The notes under the pieces were generated by a model, which had not been told where the DNA came from, made no database searches, and saw only the letters and a program-made list of their open reading frames with translations. This document shows, piece by piece, positions 19,270 to 32,960 of a stretch of DNA of 64,000 nucleotides. Position 1 is the first letter of the stretch. Each line of letters starts with the position of its first letter. Origin of the DNA: Limanda limanda (lineage: Eukaryota; Chordata; Actinopteri; Pleuronectiformes; Pleuronectidae). A program made the position numbers and the translations under genes. The stretch lies in contig NW_026870446.1 in NCBI RefSeq assembly GCF_963576545.1, forward strand, positions 558,001-622,000, given 5' to 3'.

Positions 19270-22016
19270 TTTTTTTGTGAAGGTCGGAGAGACTTGCAAG
19301 TAGGCTCTACCCCCACTAAATGGGGTAGCGCGCATCGATCAGTACCATCCTTGAGCTTCTCCGACTTTCGGAAGGGTTAGGGTTAGGGTTAGGGATGAAA
19401 GCACATAGGAGAAAGAGATATTCTTGAATAACTTTTTTTGTGAAGGTCGGAGAGACTTGCAAGTAGGCTCTACCCCCACTAAATGGGGTAGCGCACATCG
19501 ATCGGTACCATCCTTGAGCTTCTCCGACTTTCGGAAGGGTTAGGGTTAGGGTTAGGGATGAAAGCACATAGGAGAAAGAGATATTCTTGAATAACTTTTT
19601 TTGTGAAGGTCGGAGAGACTTGCAAGTAGGCTTTACCCCCACTAAATGGGGTAGCGCGCATCGATCGGTACCATCCTTGAGCTTCTCCGACTTTCGGAAG
19701 GGTTAGGGTTAGGGTTAGGGATGAAAGCACATAGGAGAAAGAGATATTCTTGAATAACTTTTTTTGTGAAGGTCGGAGAGACTTGCAAGTAGGCTCTACC
19801 CCCACTAAATGGGGTAGCGCGCATCGATCGGTACCATCCTTGAGCTTCTCCGACTTTCGGAAGGGTTAGGGTTAGGGTTAGGGATGAAAGCACATAGGAG
19901 AAAGAGATATTCTTGAATAACTTTTTTTGTGAAGGTCGGAGAGACTTGCAAGTAGGCTCTACCCCCACTAAATGGGGTAGCGCGCATCGATCGGTACCAT
20001 CCTTGAGCTTCTCCGACTTTCGGAAGGGTTAGGGTTAGGGTTAGGGATGAAAGCACATAGGAGAAAGACATATTCTTGAATAACTTTTTTTGTGAAGGTC
20101 GGAGAGACTTGGAAAGTGGTTGCATCTGGACTAATTTGGGTCCTGCGGATCGATTGGTACCATCCCCGAGCTTGTACGACCTTCGGAAGAGGTCGACCGA
20201 CGAAATTCCCCCAAATCTGAGGAGATATTCTTGAATAACTTTTTTTGTGAAGGTCGGAGAGACTTGCAAGTAGGCTCTACCCCCACTACATGGGGTTGCG
20301 CGCATCGATCGGTACCATCCTTGAGCTTCTCCGACTTTCGGAAGGGTTAGGGTTAGGGTTAGGGATGAAAGCACATAGGAGAAAGAGATATTCTTGAATA
20401 ACTTTTTTTGTGAAGGTCGGAGAGACTTGGAAAGTGGTTGCATCTGGACTAATTTGGGTCCTGCGGATCGATTGGTACCATCCCCGAGCTTGTACGACCT
20501 TCGGAAGAGGTCGACCGACGAAATTCCCCCAAATCTGAGGAGATATTCTTGAATAACTTTTTTTGTGAAGGTCGGAGATACTTGCAAGTAGGCTCTACCC
20601 CCACTAAATGGGGTTGCGCGCATCGATCAGTACCATTCTTGAGCTTCTCCGACTTTCGGAAGGGTTAGGGTTAGGGTTAGGGATGAAAGCACATAGGAGA
20701 AAGAGATATTCTTGAATAACTTTTTTTGTGAAGGTCGGAGAGACTTGCAAGTAGGCTCTACCCCCACTAAATGGGGTAGCGCGCATCGATCGGTACCATC
20801 CTTGAGCTTCTCCGACTTTCGGAAGGGTTAGGGTTAGGGTTAGGGATGAAAGCACATAGGAGAAAGAGATATTCTTGAATAACTTTTTTTGTGAAGGTCG
20901 GAGAGACTTGCAAGTAGGCTCTACCCCCACTAAATGGGGTAGCGCGCATCGATCGGTACCATCCTTGAGCTTCTCCGACTTTCGGAAGGGTTAGGGTTAG
21001 GGTTAGGGATGAAAGCACATAGGAGAAAGAGATATTCTTGAATAACTTTTTTTGTGAAGGTCGGAGAGACTTGCAAGTAGGCTCTACCCCCACTAAATGG
21101 GGTAGCGCGCATCGATCGGTACCATCCTTGAGCTTCTCCGACTTTCGGAAGGGTTAGGGTTAGGGTTAGGGATGAAAGCACATAGGAGAAAGAGATATTC
21201 TTGAATAACTTTTTTTGTGAAGGTCGGAGAGACTTGCAAGTAGGCTCTACCCCCACTAAATGGGGTAGCGCGCATCGATCGGTACCATCCTTGAGCTTCT
21301 CCGACTTTCGGAAGGGTTAGGGTTAGGGTTAGGGATGAAAGCACATAGGAGAAAGAGATATTCTTGAATAACTTTTTTTGTGAAGGTCGGAGAGACTTGC
21401 AAGTAGGCTCTACCCCCACTAAATGGGGTAGCGCGCATCGATCGGTACCATCCTTGAGCTTCTCCGACTTTCGGAAGGGTTAGGGTTAGGGTTAGGGATG
21501 AAAGCACATAGGAGAAAGAGATATTCTTGAATAACTTTTTTTGTGAAGGTCGGAGAGACTTGGAAAGTGGTTGCATCTGGACTAATTTGGGTCCTGCGGA
21601 TCGATTGGTACCATCCCCGAGCTTGTACGACCTTCGGAAGAGGTCGACCGACGAAATTCCCCCAAATCTGAGGAGATATTCTTGAATAACTTTTTTTGTG
21701 AAGGTCGGAGAGACTTGCAAGTAGGCTCTACCCCCACTAAATGGGGTAGCGCGCATCGATCGGTACCATCCTTGAGCTTCTCCGACTTTCGGAAGGGTTA
21801 GGGTTAGGGTTAGGGATGAAAGCACATAGGAGAAAGAGATATTCTTGAATAACTTTTTTTGTGAAGGTCGGAGAGACTTGCAAGTAGGCTCTACCCCCAC
21901 TAAATGGGGTAGCGCGCATCGATCGGTACCATCCTTGAGCTTCTCCGACTTTCGGAAGGGTTAGGGTTAGGGTTAGGGATGAAAGCACATAGGAGAAAGA
22001 GATATTCTTGAATAAC

Positions 22017-24918
22017 CTTTTTTGTGAAGGTCGGAGAGACTTGGAAAGTGGTTGCATCTGGACTAATTTGGGTCCTGCGGATCGATTGGTACCATCCCCG
22101 AGCTTGTACGACCTTCGGAAGAGGTCGACCGACGAAATTCCCCCAAATCTGAGGAGATATTCTTGAATAACTTTTTTTGTGAAGGTCGGAGAGACTTGCA
22201 AGTAGGCTCTACCCCCACTAAATGGGGTTGCGCGCATCGATCAGTACCATCCTTGAGCTTCTCCGACTTTCGGAAGGGTTAGGGTTAGGGTTAGGGATGA
22301 AAGCACATAGGAGAAAGAGATATTCTTGAATAACTTTTTTTGTGAAGGTCTGAGAGACTTGCAAGTAGGCTCTACCCCCACTAAATGGGGTAGCGCGCAT
22401 CGATCGGTACCATCCTTGAGCTTCTCCGACTTTCGGAAGGGTTAGGGTTAGGGTTAGGGATGAAAGCACATAGGAGAAAGAGATATTCTTGAATAACTTT
22501 TTTTGTGAAGGTCGGAGAGACTTGCAAGTAGGCTCTACCCCCACTAAATGGGGTAACGCGCATCGATCGGTACCATCCTTGAGCTTCTCCGACTTTCGGA
22601 AGGGTTAGGGTTAGGGTTAGGGATGAAAGCACATAGGAGAAAGAGATATTCTTGAATAACTTTTTTTGTGAAGGTCGGAGAGACTTGCAAGTAGGCTCTA
22701 CCCCCACTAAATGGGGCAGCGCGCATCGATCGGTACCATTCTTGAGCTTCTCCGACTTTCGGAAGGGTTAGGGTTAGGGTTAGGGATGAAAGCACATAGG
22801 AGAAAGAGATATTCTTGAATAACTTTTTTTGTGAAGGTCGGAGAGACTTGCAAGTAGGCTCTACCCCCACTAAATGGGGTAGCGCGCATCGATCGGTACC
22901 ATCCTTGAGCTTCTCCGACTTTCGGAAGGGTTAGGGTTAGGGTTAGGGATGAAAGCACATAGGAGAAAGAGATATTCTTGAATAACTTTTTTTGTGAAGG
23001 TCGGAGAGACTTGGAAAGTGGTTGCATCTGGACTAATTTGGGTCCTGCGGATCGATTGGTACTATCCCCGAGCTTGTACGACCTTCGGAAGAGGTCGACC
23101 GACGAAATTCCCCCAAATCTGAGGAGATATTCTTGAATAACTTTTTTTGTGAAGGTCGGAGAGACTTGCAAGTAGGCTCTACCCCCACTAAATGGGGTAG
23201 CGCGCATCGATCGGTACCATCTTTGAGCTTCTCCGACTTTCGGAAGGGTTAGGGTTAGGGTTAGGGATGAAAGCACATAGGAGAAAGAGATATTCTTGAA
23301 TAACTTTTTTTGTGAAGGTCGGAGAGACTTGCAAGTAGGCTCTACCCCCACTAAATGGGGTAGCGCGCATCGATCGGTACCATCCTTGAGCTTCTCCGAC
23401 TTTCGGAAGGGTTAGGGTTAGGGTTAGGGATGAAAGCACATAGGAGAAAGAGATATTCTTGAATAACTTTTTTTGTGAAGGTCGGAGAGACTTGGAAAGT
23501 GGTTGCATCTGGACTAATTTGGGTCCTGCGGATCGATTGGTACCATCCCCGAGCTTGTACGACCTTCGGAAGAGGTCGACCGACGAAATTCCCCCAAATC
23601 TGAGGAGATATTCTTGAATAACTTTTTTTGTGAAGGTCGGAGAGACTTGCAAGTAGGCTCTACCCCCACTAAATGGGGTTGCGCGCATCGATCAGTACCA
23701 TCCTTGAGCTTCTCCGACTTTCGGAAGGGTTAGGGTTAGGGTTAGGGATGAAAGCACATAGGAGAAAGAGATATTCTTGAATAACTTTTTTTGTGAAGGT
23801 CTGAGAGACTTGCAAGTAGGCTCTACCCCCACTAAATGGGGTAGCGCGCATCGATCGGTACCATCCTTGAGCTTCTCCGACTTTCGGAAGGGTTAGGGTT
23901 AGGGTTAGGGATGAAAGCACATAGGAGAAAGAGATATTCTTGAATAACTTTTTTTGTGAAGGTCGGAGAGACTTGCAAGTAGGCTCTACCCCCACTAAAT
24001 GGGGTAGCGCGCATCGATCGGTACCATCCTTGAGCTTCTCCGACTTTCGGAAGGGTTAGGGTTAGGGTTAGGGATGAAAGCACATAGGAGAAAGAGATAT
24101 TCTTGAATAACTTTTTTTGTGAAGGTCGGAGAGACTTGCAAGTAGGCTCTACCCCCACTAAATGGGGCAGCGCGCATCGATCGGTACCATTCTTGAGCTT
24201 CTCCGACTTTCGGAAGGGTTAGGGTTAGGGTTAGGGATGAAAGCACATAGGAGAAAGAGATATTCTTGAATAACTTTTTTTGTGAAGGTCGGAGAGACTT
24301 GCAAGTAGGCTCTACCCCCACTAAATGGGGTAGCGCGCATCGATCGGTACCATCCTTGAGCTTCTCCGACTTTCGGAAGGGTTAGGGTTAGGGTTAGGGA
24401 TGAAAGCACATAGGAGAAAGAGATATTCTTGAATAACTTTTTTTGTGAAGGTCGGAGAGACTTGGAAAGTGGTTGCATCTGGACTAATTTGGGTCCTGCG
24501 GATCGATTGGTACTATCCCCGAGCTTGTACGACCTTCGGAAGAGGTCGACCGACGAAATTCCCCCAAATCTGAGGAGATATTCTTGAATAACTTTTTTTG
24601 TGAAGGTCGGAGAGACTTGCAAGTAGGCTCTACCCCCACTAAATGGGGTAGCGCGCATCGATCGGTACCATCCTTGAGCTTCTCCGACTTTCGGAAGGGT
24701 TAGGGTTAGGGTTAGGGATGAAAGCACATAGGAGAAAGAGATATTCTTGAATAACTTTTTTTGTGAAGGTCGGAGAGACTTGCAAGTAGGCTCTACCCCC
24801 ACTAAATGGGGTAGCGCGCATCGATCGGTACCATCCTTGAGCTTCTCCGACTTTCGGAAGGGTTAGGGTTAGGGTTAGGGATGAAAGCACATAGGAGAAA
24901 GAGATATTCTTGAATAAC
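22017..24918 (+). repeat. 1451-bp internal tandem duplication in HOR copy 2
   Basis: Counterpart of 14124-17025 at +7893, with TACTATCC in B 22987 and 24438 and AACCTTTTTT only at 22017. Confidence 0.88.
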
Positions 24919-27900
24919 TTTTTTTGTGAAGGTCGGAGAGACTTGGAAAGTGGTTGCATCTGGACTAATTTGGGTCCTGCGGATCGATTGGTACCATCCC
25001 CGAGCTTGTACGACCTTCGGAAGAGTTCGACCGACGAAATTCCCCCAAATCTGAGGAGATATTCTTGAATAACTTTTTTTGTGAAGGTCGGAGAGACTTG
25101 CAAGTAGGCTCTACCCCCACTAAATGGGGTTGCGCGCATCGATCAGTACCATCCTTGAGCTTCTCCGACTTTCGGAAGGGTTAGGGTTAGGGTTAGGGAT
25201 GAAAGCACATAGGAGAAAGAGATATTCTTGAATAACTTTTTTTGTGAAGGTCGGAGAGACTTGCAAGTAGGCTTTACCCCCACTAAATGGGGTAGCGCGC
25301 ATCGATCGGTACCATCCTTGAGCTTCTCCGACTTTCGGAAGGGTTAGGGTTAGGGATGAAAGCACATAGGAGAAAGAGATATTCTTGAATAACTTTTTTT
25401 GTGAAGGTCGGAGAGACTTGCAAGTAGGCTCTACCCCCACTAAATGGGGTAGCGCGCATCGATCGGTACCATCCTTGAGCTTCTCCGACTTTCGGAAGGG
25501 TTAGGGTTAGGGTTAGGGATGAAAGCACATAGGAGAAAGAGATATTCTTGAATAACTTTTTTTGTGAAGGTCGGAGAGACTTGCAAGTAGGCTTTACCCC
25601 ACTAAATGGGGTAGCGCGCATCGATCGGTACCATCCTTGAGCTTCTCCGACTTTCGGAAGGGTTAGGGTTAGGGTTAGGGATGAAAGCACATAGGAGAAA
25701 GAGATATTCTTGAATAACTTTTTTTGTGAAGGTCGGAGAGACTTGGAAAGTGGTTGCATCTGGACTAATTTGGGTCCTGCGGATCGATTGGTACCATCCC
25801 CGAGCTTGTACGACCTTCGGAAGAGGTCGACCGACGAAATTCCCCCAAATCTGAGGAGATATTCTTGAATAACTTTTTTTGTGAAGGTCGGAGAGACTTG
25901 CAAGTAGGCTCTACCCCCACTAAATGGGGTTGCGCGCATCGATCGGTACCATCCTTGAGCTTCTCCGACTTTCGGAAGGGTTAGGGTTAGGGTTAGGGAT
26001 GAAAGCACATAGGAGAAAGAGATATTCTTGAATAACTTTTTTTGTGAAGGTCGGAGAGACTTGCAAGTAGGCTCTACCCCCACTAAATGGGGTAGCGCGC
26101 ATCGATCGGTACCATCCTTGAGCTTCTCCGACTTTCGGAAGGGTTAGGGTTAGGGTTAGGGATGAAAGCACATAGGAGAAAGAGATATTCTTGAATAACT
26201 TTTTTTGTGAAGGTCGGAGAGACTTGGAAAGTGGTTGCATCTGGACTAATTCGGGTCCTGCAGATCGATTGGTACCATCCCCGAGCTTGTACGACCTTTG
26301 GAAGAGGTCGACCGACGAAATTCCCCCAAAATCTGAGGAGATATTCTTGAATAACTTTTTTTGTGAAGGTCGGAGAGACTTACAAGTAGGCTCTACCCCC
26401 ACTAAATGGGGTTGCGCGCATCGATCAGTACCATCCTTGAGCTTCTCCGACTTTCGGAAGGGTTAGGGTTAGGGTTAGGGATGAAAGCACATAGGAGAAA
26501 GAGATATTCTTGAATAACTTTTTTTGTGAAGGTCGGAGAGACTTGCAAGTAGGCTCTACCCCCACTAAATGGGGTAGCGCGCATCGATCAGTACCATCCT
26601 TGAGCTTCTCCGACTTTCGGAAGGGTTAGGGTTAGGGTTAGGGATGAAAGCACATAGGAGAAAGAGATATTCTTGAATAACTTTTTTTGTGAAGGTCGGA
26701 GAGACTTGCAAGTAGGCTCTACCCCCACTAAATGGGGTAGCGCGCATCGATCGGTACCATCCTTGAGCTTCTCCGACTTTCGGAAGGGTTAGGGTTAGGG
26801 TTAGGGATGAAAGCACATAGGAGAAAGAGATATTCTTGAATAACTTTTTTTGTGAAGGTCGGAGAGACTTGCAAGTAGGCTCTACCCCCACTAAATGGGG
26901 TAGCGCGCATCGATCGGTACCATCCTTGAGCTTCTCCGACTTTCGGAAGGGTTAGGGTTAGGGTTAGGGATGAAAGCACATAGGAGAAAGAGATATTCTT
27001 GAATAACTTTTTTTGTGAAGGTCGGAGAGACTTGGAAAGTGGTTGCATCTGGACTAATTTGGGTCCTGCGGATCGATTGGTACCATCCCCGAGCTTGTAC
27101 GACCTTCGGAAGAGGTCGACCGACGAAATTCCCCCAAATCTGAGGAGATATTCTTGAATAACTTTTTTTGTGAAGGTCGGAGAGACTTGCAAGTAGGCTC
27201 TACCCCCACTAAATGGGGTAGCGCGCATCGATCGGTACCATCCTTGAGCTTCTCCGACTTTCGGAAGGGTTAGGGTTAGGGTTAGGGATGAAAGCACATA
27301 GGAGAAAGAGATATTCTTGAATAACTTTTTTTGTGAAGGTCGGAGAGACTTGGAAAGTGGTTGCATCTGGACTAATTTGGGTCCTGCGGATCGATTGGTA
27401 CCATCCCCGAGCTTGTACGACCTTCGGAAGAGGTCGACCGACGAAATTCCCCCAAATCTGAGGAGATATTCTTGAATAACTTTTTTTGTGAAGGTCGGAG
27501 AGACTTGCAAGTAGGCTCTACCCCCACTAAATGGGGTAGCGCGCATCGATCAGTACCATCCTTGAGCTTCTCCGACTTTCGGAAGGGTTAGGGTTAGGGT
27601 TAGGGATGAAAGCACATAGGAGAAAGAGATATTCTTGAATAACTTTTTTTGTGAAGGTCGGAGAGACTTGCAAGTAGGCTTTACCCCCACTAAATGGGGT
27701 AGCGCGCATCGATCGGTACCATCCTTGAGCTTCTCCGACTTTCGGAAGGGTTAGGGTTAGGGTTAGGGATGAAAGCACATAGGAGAAAGAGATATTCTTG
27801 AATAACTTTTTTTGTGAAGGTCGGAGAGACTTGCAAGTAGGCTCTACCCCCACTAAATGGGGTAGCGCGCATCGATCGGTACCATCCTTGAGCTTCTCCG

Positions 27901-29732
27901 ACTTTCGGAAGGGTTAGGGTTAGGGTTAGGGATGAAAGCACATAGGAGAAAGAGATATTCTTGAATAACTTTTTTTGTGAAGGTCGGAGAGACTTGCAAG
28001 TAGGCTCTACCCCCACTAAATGGGGTAGCGCGCATCGATCGGTACCATCCTTGAGCTTCTCCGACTTTCGGAAGGGTTAGGGTTAGGGTTAGGGATGAAA
28101 GCACATAGGAGAAAGAGATATTCTTGAATAACTTTTTTTGTGAAGGTCGGAGAGACTTGGAAAGTGGTTGCATCTGGACTAATTTGGGTCCTGCGGATCG
28201 ATTGGTACCATCCCCGAGCTTGTACGACCTTCGGAAGAGTTCGACCGACGAAATTCCCCCAAATCTGAGGAGATATTCTTGAATAACTTTTTTTGTGAAG
28301 GTCGGAGAGACTTGCAAGTAGGCTCTACCCCCACTAAATGGGGTTGCGCGCATCGATCAGTACCATCCTTGAGCTTCTCCGACTTTCGGAAGGGTTAGGG
28401 TTAGGGTTAGGGATGAAAGCACATAGGAGAAAGAGATATTCTTGAATAACTTTTTTTGTGAAGGTCGGAGAGACTTGCAAGTAGGCTTTACCCCCACTAA
28501 ATGGGGTAGCGCGCATCGATCGGTACCATCCTTGAGCTTCTCCGACTTTCGGAAGGGTTAGGGTTAGGGATGAAAGCACATAGGAGAAAGAGATATTCTT
28601 GAATAACTTTTTTTGTGAAGGTCGGAGAGACTTGCAAGTAGGCTCTACCCCCACTAAATGGGGTAGCGCGCATCGATCGGTACCATCCTTGAGCTTCTCC
28701 GACTTTCGGAAGGGTTAGGGTTAGGGTTAGGGATGAAAGCACATAGGAGAAAGAGATATTCTTGAATAACTTTTTTTGTGAAGGTCGGAGAGACTTGCAA
28801 GTAGGCTTTACCCCACTAAATGGGGTAGCGCGCATCGATCGGTACCATCCTTGAGCTTCTCCGACTTTCGGAAGGGTTAGGGTTAGGGTTAGGGATGAAA
28901 GCACATAGGAGAAAGAGATATTCTTGAATAACTTTTTTTGTGAAGGTCGGAGAGACTTGGAAAGTGGTTGCATCTGGACTAATTTGGGTCCTGCGGATCG
29001 ATTGGTACCATCCCCGAGCTTGTACGACCTTCGGAAGAGGTCGACCGACGAAATTCCCCCAAATCTGAGGAGATATTCTTGAATAACTTTTTTTGTGAAG
29101 GTCGGAGAGACTTGCAAGTAGGCTCTACCCCCACTAAATGGGGTTGCGCGCATCGATCGGTACCATCCTTGAGCTTCTCCGACTTTCGGAAGGGTTAGGG
29201 TTAGGGTTAGGGATGAAAGCACATAGGAGAAAGAGATATTCTTGAATAACTTTTTTTGTGAAGGTCGGAGAGACTTGCAAGTAGGCTCTACCCCCACTAA
29301 ATGGGGTAGCGCGCATCGATCGGTACCATCCTTGAGCTTCTCCGACTTTCGGAAGGGTTAGGGTTAGGGTTAGGGATGAAAGCACATAGGAGAAAGAGAT
29401 ATTCTTGAATAACTTTTTTTGTGAAGGTCGGAGAGACTTGGAAAGTGGTTGCATCTGGACTAATTCGGGTCCTGCAGATCGATTGGTACCATCCCCGAGC
29501 TTGTACGACCTTTGGAAGAGGTCGACCGACGAAATTCCCCCAAAATCTGAGGAGATATTCTTGAATAACTTTTTTTGTGAAGGTCGGAGAGACTTGCAAG
29601 TAGGCTCTACCCCCACTAAATGGGGTAGCGCGCATCGATCAGTACCATCCTTGAGCTTCTCCGACTTTCGGAAGGGTTAGGGTTAGGGTTAGGGATGAAA
29701 GCACATAGGAGAAAGAGATATTCTTGAATAAC
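24593..29732 (+). repeat. 3214-bp-offset duplication inside HOR copy 2
   Basis: Units from about 24593 to 26518 reappear at about 27807 to 29732. Matched landmarks at +3214: GAGTTCGACC B (24919 and 28133), the 157-bp A (25237 and 28451), the 162-bp A (25557 and 28771) and B* (26200 and 29414). The ends are approximate because neighbouring A units are nearly identical. This event turned a 7.9-kb-type copy into the 10.9-kb copy 2. Confidence 0.85.
25719..27162 (+). repeat. B-A2-B*-A4-B module, HOR copy 2, first
   Basis: B at 25719, B* at 26200 and B at 27008, equal to the copy 1 module at +7893. Confidence 0.9.
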
Positions 29733-30213
29733 TTTTTTTGTGAAGGTCGGAGAGACTTGCAAGTAGGCTCTACCCCCACTAAATGGGGTAGCGCGCATCG
29801 ATCGGTACCATCCTTGAGCTTCTCCGACTTTCGGAAGGGTTAGGGTTAGGGTTAGGGATGAAAGCACATAGGAGAAAGAGATATTCTTGAATAACTTTTT
29901 TTGTGAAGGTCGGAGAGACTTGCAAGTAGGCTCTACCCCCACTAAATGGGGTAGCGCGCATCGATCGGTACCATCCTTGAGCTTCTCCGACTTTCGGAAG
30001 GGTTAGGGTTAGGGTTAGGGATGAAAGCACATAGGAGAAAGAGATATTCTTGAATAACTTTTTTTGTGAAGGTCGGAGAGACTTGGAAAGTGGTTGCATC
30101 TGGACTAATTTGGGTCCTGCGGATCGATTGGTACCATCCCCGAGCTTGTACGACCTTCGGAAGAGGTCGACCGACGAAATTCCCCCAAATCTGAGGAGAT
30201 ATTCTTGAATAAC
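28933..30213 (+). repeat. B-A2-B*-A3-B module, HOR copy 2, second (one A lost)
   Basis: B at 28933, B* at 29414 and B at 30059. Only three A units follow B*. The first A after B* reads GGGGTAGCGCGC with CAGTACC, matching the second A of the source module (26519) rather than the first (26356, GGGGTTG), so the missing A was lost at the first/second A junction. Confidence 0.88.
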
Positions 30214-32960
30214 TTTTTTTGTGAAGGTCGGAGAGACTTGCAAGTAGGCTCTACCCCCACTAAATGGGGTAGCGCGCATCGATCAGTACCATCCTTGAGC
30301 TTCTCCGACTTTCGGAAGGGTTAGGGTTAGGGTTAGGGATGAAAGCACATAGGAGAAAGAGATATTCTTGAATAACTTTTTTTGTGAAGGTCGGAGAGAC
30401 TTGCAAGTAGGCTCTACCCCCACTAAATGGGGTAGCGCACATCGATCGGTACCATCCTTGAGCTTCTCCGACTTTCGGAAGGGTTAGGGTTAGGGTTAGG
30501 GATGAAAGCACATAGGAGAAAGAGATATTCTTGAATAACTTTTTTTGTGAAGGTCGGAGAGACTTGCAAGTAGGCTTTACCCCCACTAAATGGGGTAGCG
30601 CGCATCGATCGGTACCATCCTTGAGCTTCTCCGACTTTCGGAAGGGTTAGGGTTAGGGTTAGGGATGAAAGCACATAGGAGAAAGAGATATTCTTGAATA
30701 ACTTTTTTTGTGAAGGTCGGAGAGACTTGCAAGTAGGCTCTACCCCCACTAAATGGGGTAGCGCGCATCGATCGGTACCATCCTTGAGCTTCTCCGACTT
30801 TCGGAAGGGTTAGGGTTAGGGTTAGGGATGAAAGCACATAGGAGAAAGAGATATTCTTGAATAACTTTTTTTGTGAAGGTCGGAGAGACTTGCAAGTAGG
30901 CTCTACCCCCACTAAATGGGGTAGCGCGCATCGATCGGTACCATCCTTGAGCTTCTCCGACTTTCGGAAGGGTTAGGGTTAGGGTTAGGGATGAAAGCAC
31001 ATAGGAGAAAGACATATTCTTGAATAACTTTTTTTGTGAAGGTCGGAGAGACTTGGAAAGTGGTTGCATCTGGACTAATTTGGGTCCTGCGGATCGATTG
31101 GTACCATCCCCGAGCTTGTACGACCTTCGGAAGAGGTCGACCGACGAAATTCCCCCAAATCTGAGGAGATATTCTTGAATAACTTTTTTTGTGAAGGTCG
31201 GAGAGACTTGCAAGTAGGCTCTACCCCCACTACATGGGGTTGCGCGCATCGATCGGTACCATCCTTGAGCTTCTCCGACTTTCGGAAGGGTTAGGGTTAG
31301 GGTTAGGGATGAAAGCACATAGGAGAAAGAGATATTCTTGAATAACTTTTTTTGTGAAGGTCGGAGAGACTTGGAAAGTGGTTGCATCTGGACTAATTTG
31401 GGTCCTGCGGATCGATTGGTACCATCCCCGAGCTTGTACGACCTTCGGAAGAGGTCGACCGACGAAATTCCCCCAAATCTGAGGAGATATTCTTGAATAA
31501 CTTTTTTTGTGAAGGTCGGAGATACTTGCAAGTAGGCTCTACCCCCACTAAATGGGGTTGCGCGCATCGATCAGTACCATTCTTGAGCTTCTCCGACTTT
31601 CGGAAGGGTTAGGGTTAGGGTTAGGGATGAAAGCACATAGGAGAAAGAGATATTCTTGAATAACTTTTTTTGTGAAGGTCGGAGAGACTTGCAAGTAGGC
31701 TCTACCCCCACTAAATGGGGAAGCGCGCATCGATCGGTACCATCCTTGAGCTTCTCCGACTTTCGGAAGGGTTAGGGTTAGGGTTAGGGATGAAAGCACA
31801 TAGGAGAAAGAGATATTCTTGAATAACTTTTTTTGTGAAGGTCGGAGAGACTTGCAAGTAGGCTCTACCCCCACTAAATGGGGTAGCGCGCATCGATCGG
31901 TACCATCCTTGAGCTTCTCCGACTTTCGGAAGGGTTAGGGTTAGGGTTAGGGATGAAAGCACATAGGAGAAAGAGATATTCTTGAATAACTTTTTTTGTG
32001 AAGGTCGGAGAGACTTGCAAGTAGGCTCTACCCCCACTAAATGGGGTAGCGCGCATCGATCGGTACCATCCTTGAGCTTCTCCGACTTTCGGAAGGGTTA
32101 GGGTTAGGGTTAGGGATGAAAGCACATAGGAGAAAGAGATATTCTTGAATAACTTTTTTTGTGAAGGTCGGAGAGACTTGCAAGTAGGCTCTACCCCCAC
32201 TAAATGGGGTAGCGCGCATCGATCGGTACCATCCTTGAGCTTCTCCGACTTTCGGAAGGGTTAGGGTTAGGGTTAGGGATGAAAGCACATAGGAGAAAGA
32301 GATATTCTTGAATAACTTTTTTTGTGAAGGTCGGAGAGACTTGCAAGTAGGCTCTACCCCCACTAAATGGGGTAGCGCGCATCGATCGGTACCATCCTTG
32401 AGCTTCTCCGACTTTCGGAAGGGTTAGGGTTAGGGTTAGGGATGAAAGCACATAGGAGAAAGAGATATTCTTGAATAACTTTTTTTGTGAAGGTCGGAGA
32501 GACTTGGAAAGTGGTTGCATCTGGACTAATTTGGGTCCTGCGGATCGATTGGTACCATCCCCGAGCTTGTACGACCTTCGGAAGAGGTCGACCGACGAAA
32601 TTCCCCCAAATCTGAGGAGATATTCTTGAATAACTTTTTTTGTGAAGGTCGGAGAGACTTGCAAGTAGGCTCTACCCCCACTAAATGGGGTAGCGCGCAT
32701 CGATCGGTACCATCCTTGAGCTTCTCCGACTTTCGGAAGGGTTAGGGTTAGGGTTAGGGATGAAAGCACATAGGAGAAAGAGATATTCTTGAATAACTTT
32801 TTTTGTGAAGGTCGGAGAGACTTGCAAGTAGGCTCTACCCCCACTAAATGGGGTAGCGCGCATCGATCGGTACCATCCTTGAGCTTCTCCGACTTTCGGA
32901 AGGGTTAGGGTTAGGGTTAGGGATGAAAGCACATAGGAGAAAGAGATATTCTTGAATAAC

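Larger units (their letters stand above)
11540..19432 (+). repeat. Higher-order repeat copy 1 (7893 bp, 49 monomers)
   Basis: Thirty-eight A and 11 B units. B starts are 12192, 12510, 13643, 14124, 15094, 15575, 16545, 17026, 17826, 18307 (B*) and 19115; A counts are 4 before the first B, then 1, 6, 2, 5, 2, 5, 2, 4, 2, 4, 1. Landmarks: CGCACATCG (11602), GGCTTTACC (11739), AGAAAGACATATTC (C at 12176), CTACATGG (12396), GGAGATACTT (12686), AACCTTTTTT (14124) and GAGTTCGACC in B 17026. The same series recurs 7893 bp later. One A lacks a hexamer (17344), one lacks a C (17664) and one B has an extra A (18307); with these, the unit lengths add to 7893 exactly. Boundary phase within the ring of monomers is arbitrary. 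Confidence 0.92.
19433..30376 (+). repeat. Higher-order repeat copy 2 (10944 bp, expanded)
   Basis: Fifty-two A and 16 B units. B starts 20085, 20403, 21536, 22017, 22987, 23468, 24438, 24919, 25719, 26200 (B*) and 27008 are copy 1 positions plus 7893. Additional B at 27326, 28133, 28933, 29414 (B*) and 30059 come from a 3214-bp-offset duplication of the copy's own 3' part. The copy is 3051 bp longer than copy 1, equal to 3214 minus one A unit. Landmarks at 20069 (ACATATTC), 20289 (CTACATGG) and 20579 (GATACTT) fix the alignment. Short A units begin at 25237 and 28451; 162-bp units at 25557 and 28771. Confidence 0.92.

Noticed and set aside
2415..28132. Shared 3214-bp offset in the left domain (2415 to 5629) and in HOR copy 2 (24919 to 28133) as evidence of a common event
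   Set aside because: Both equal five B and fifteen A units with one hexamer lost, so the equal length is explained by unit arithmetic; the variants and unit order differ.
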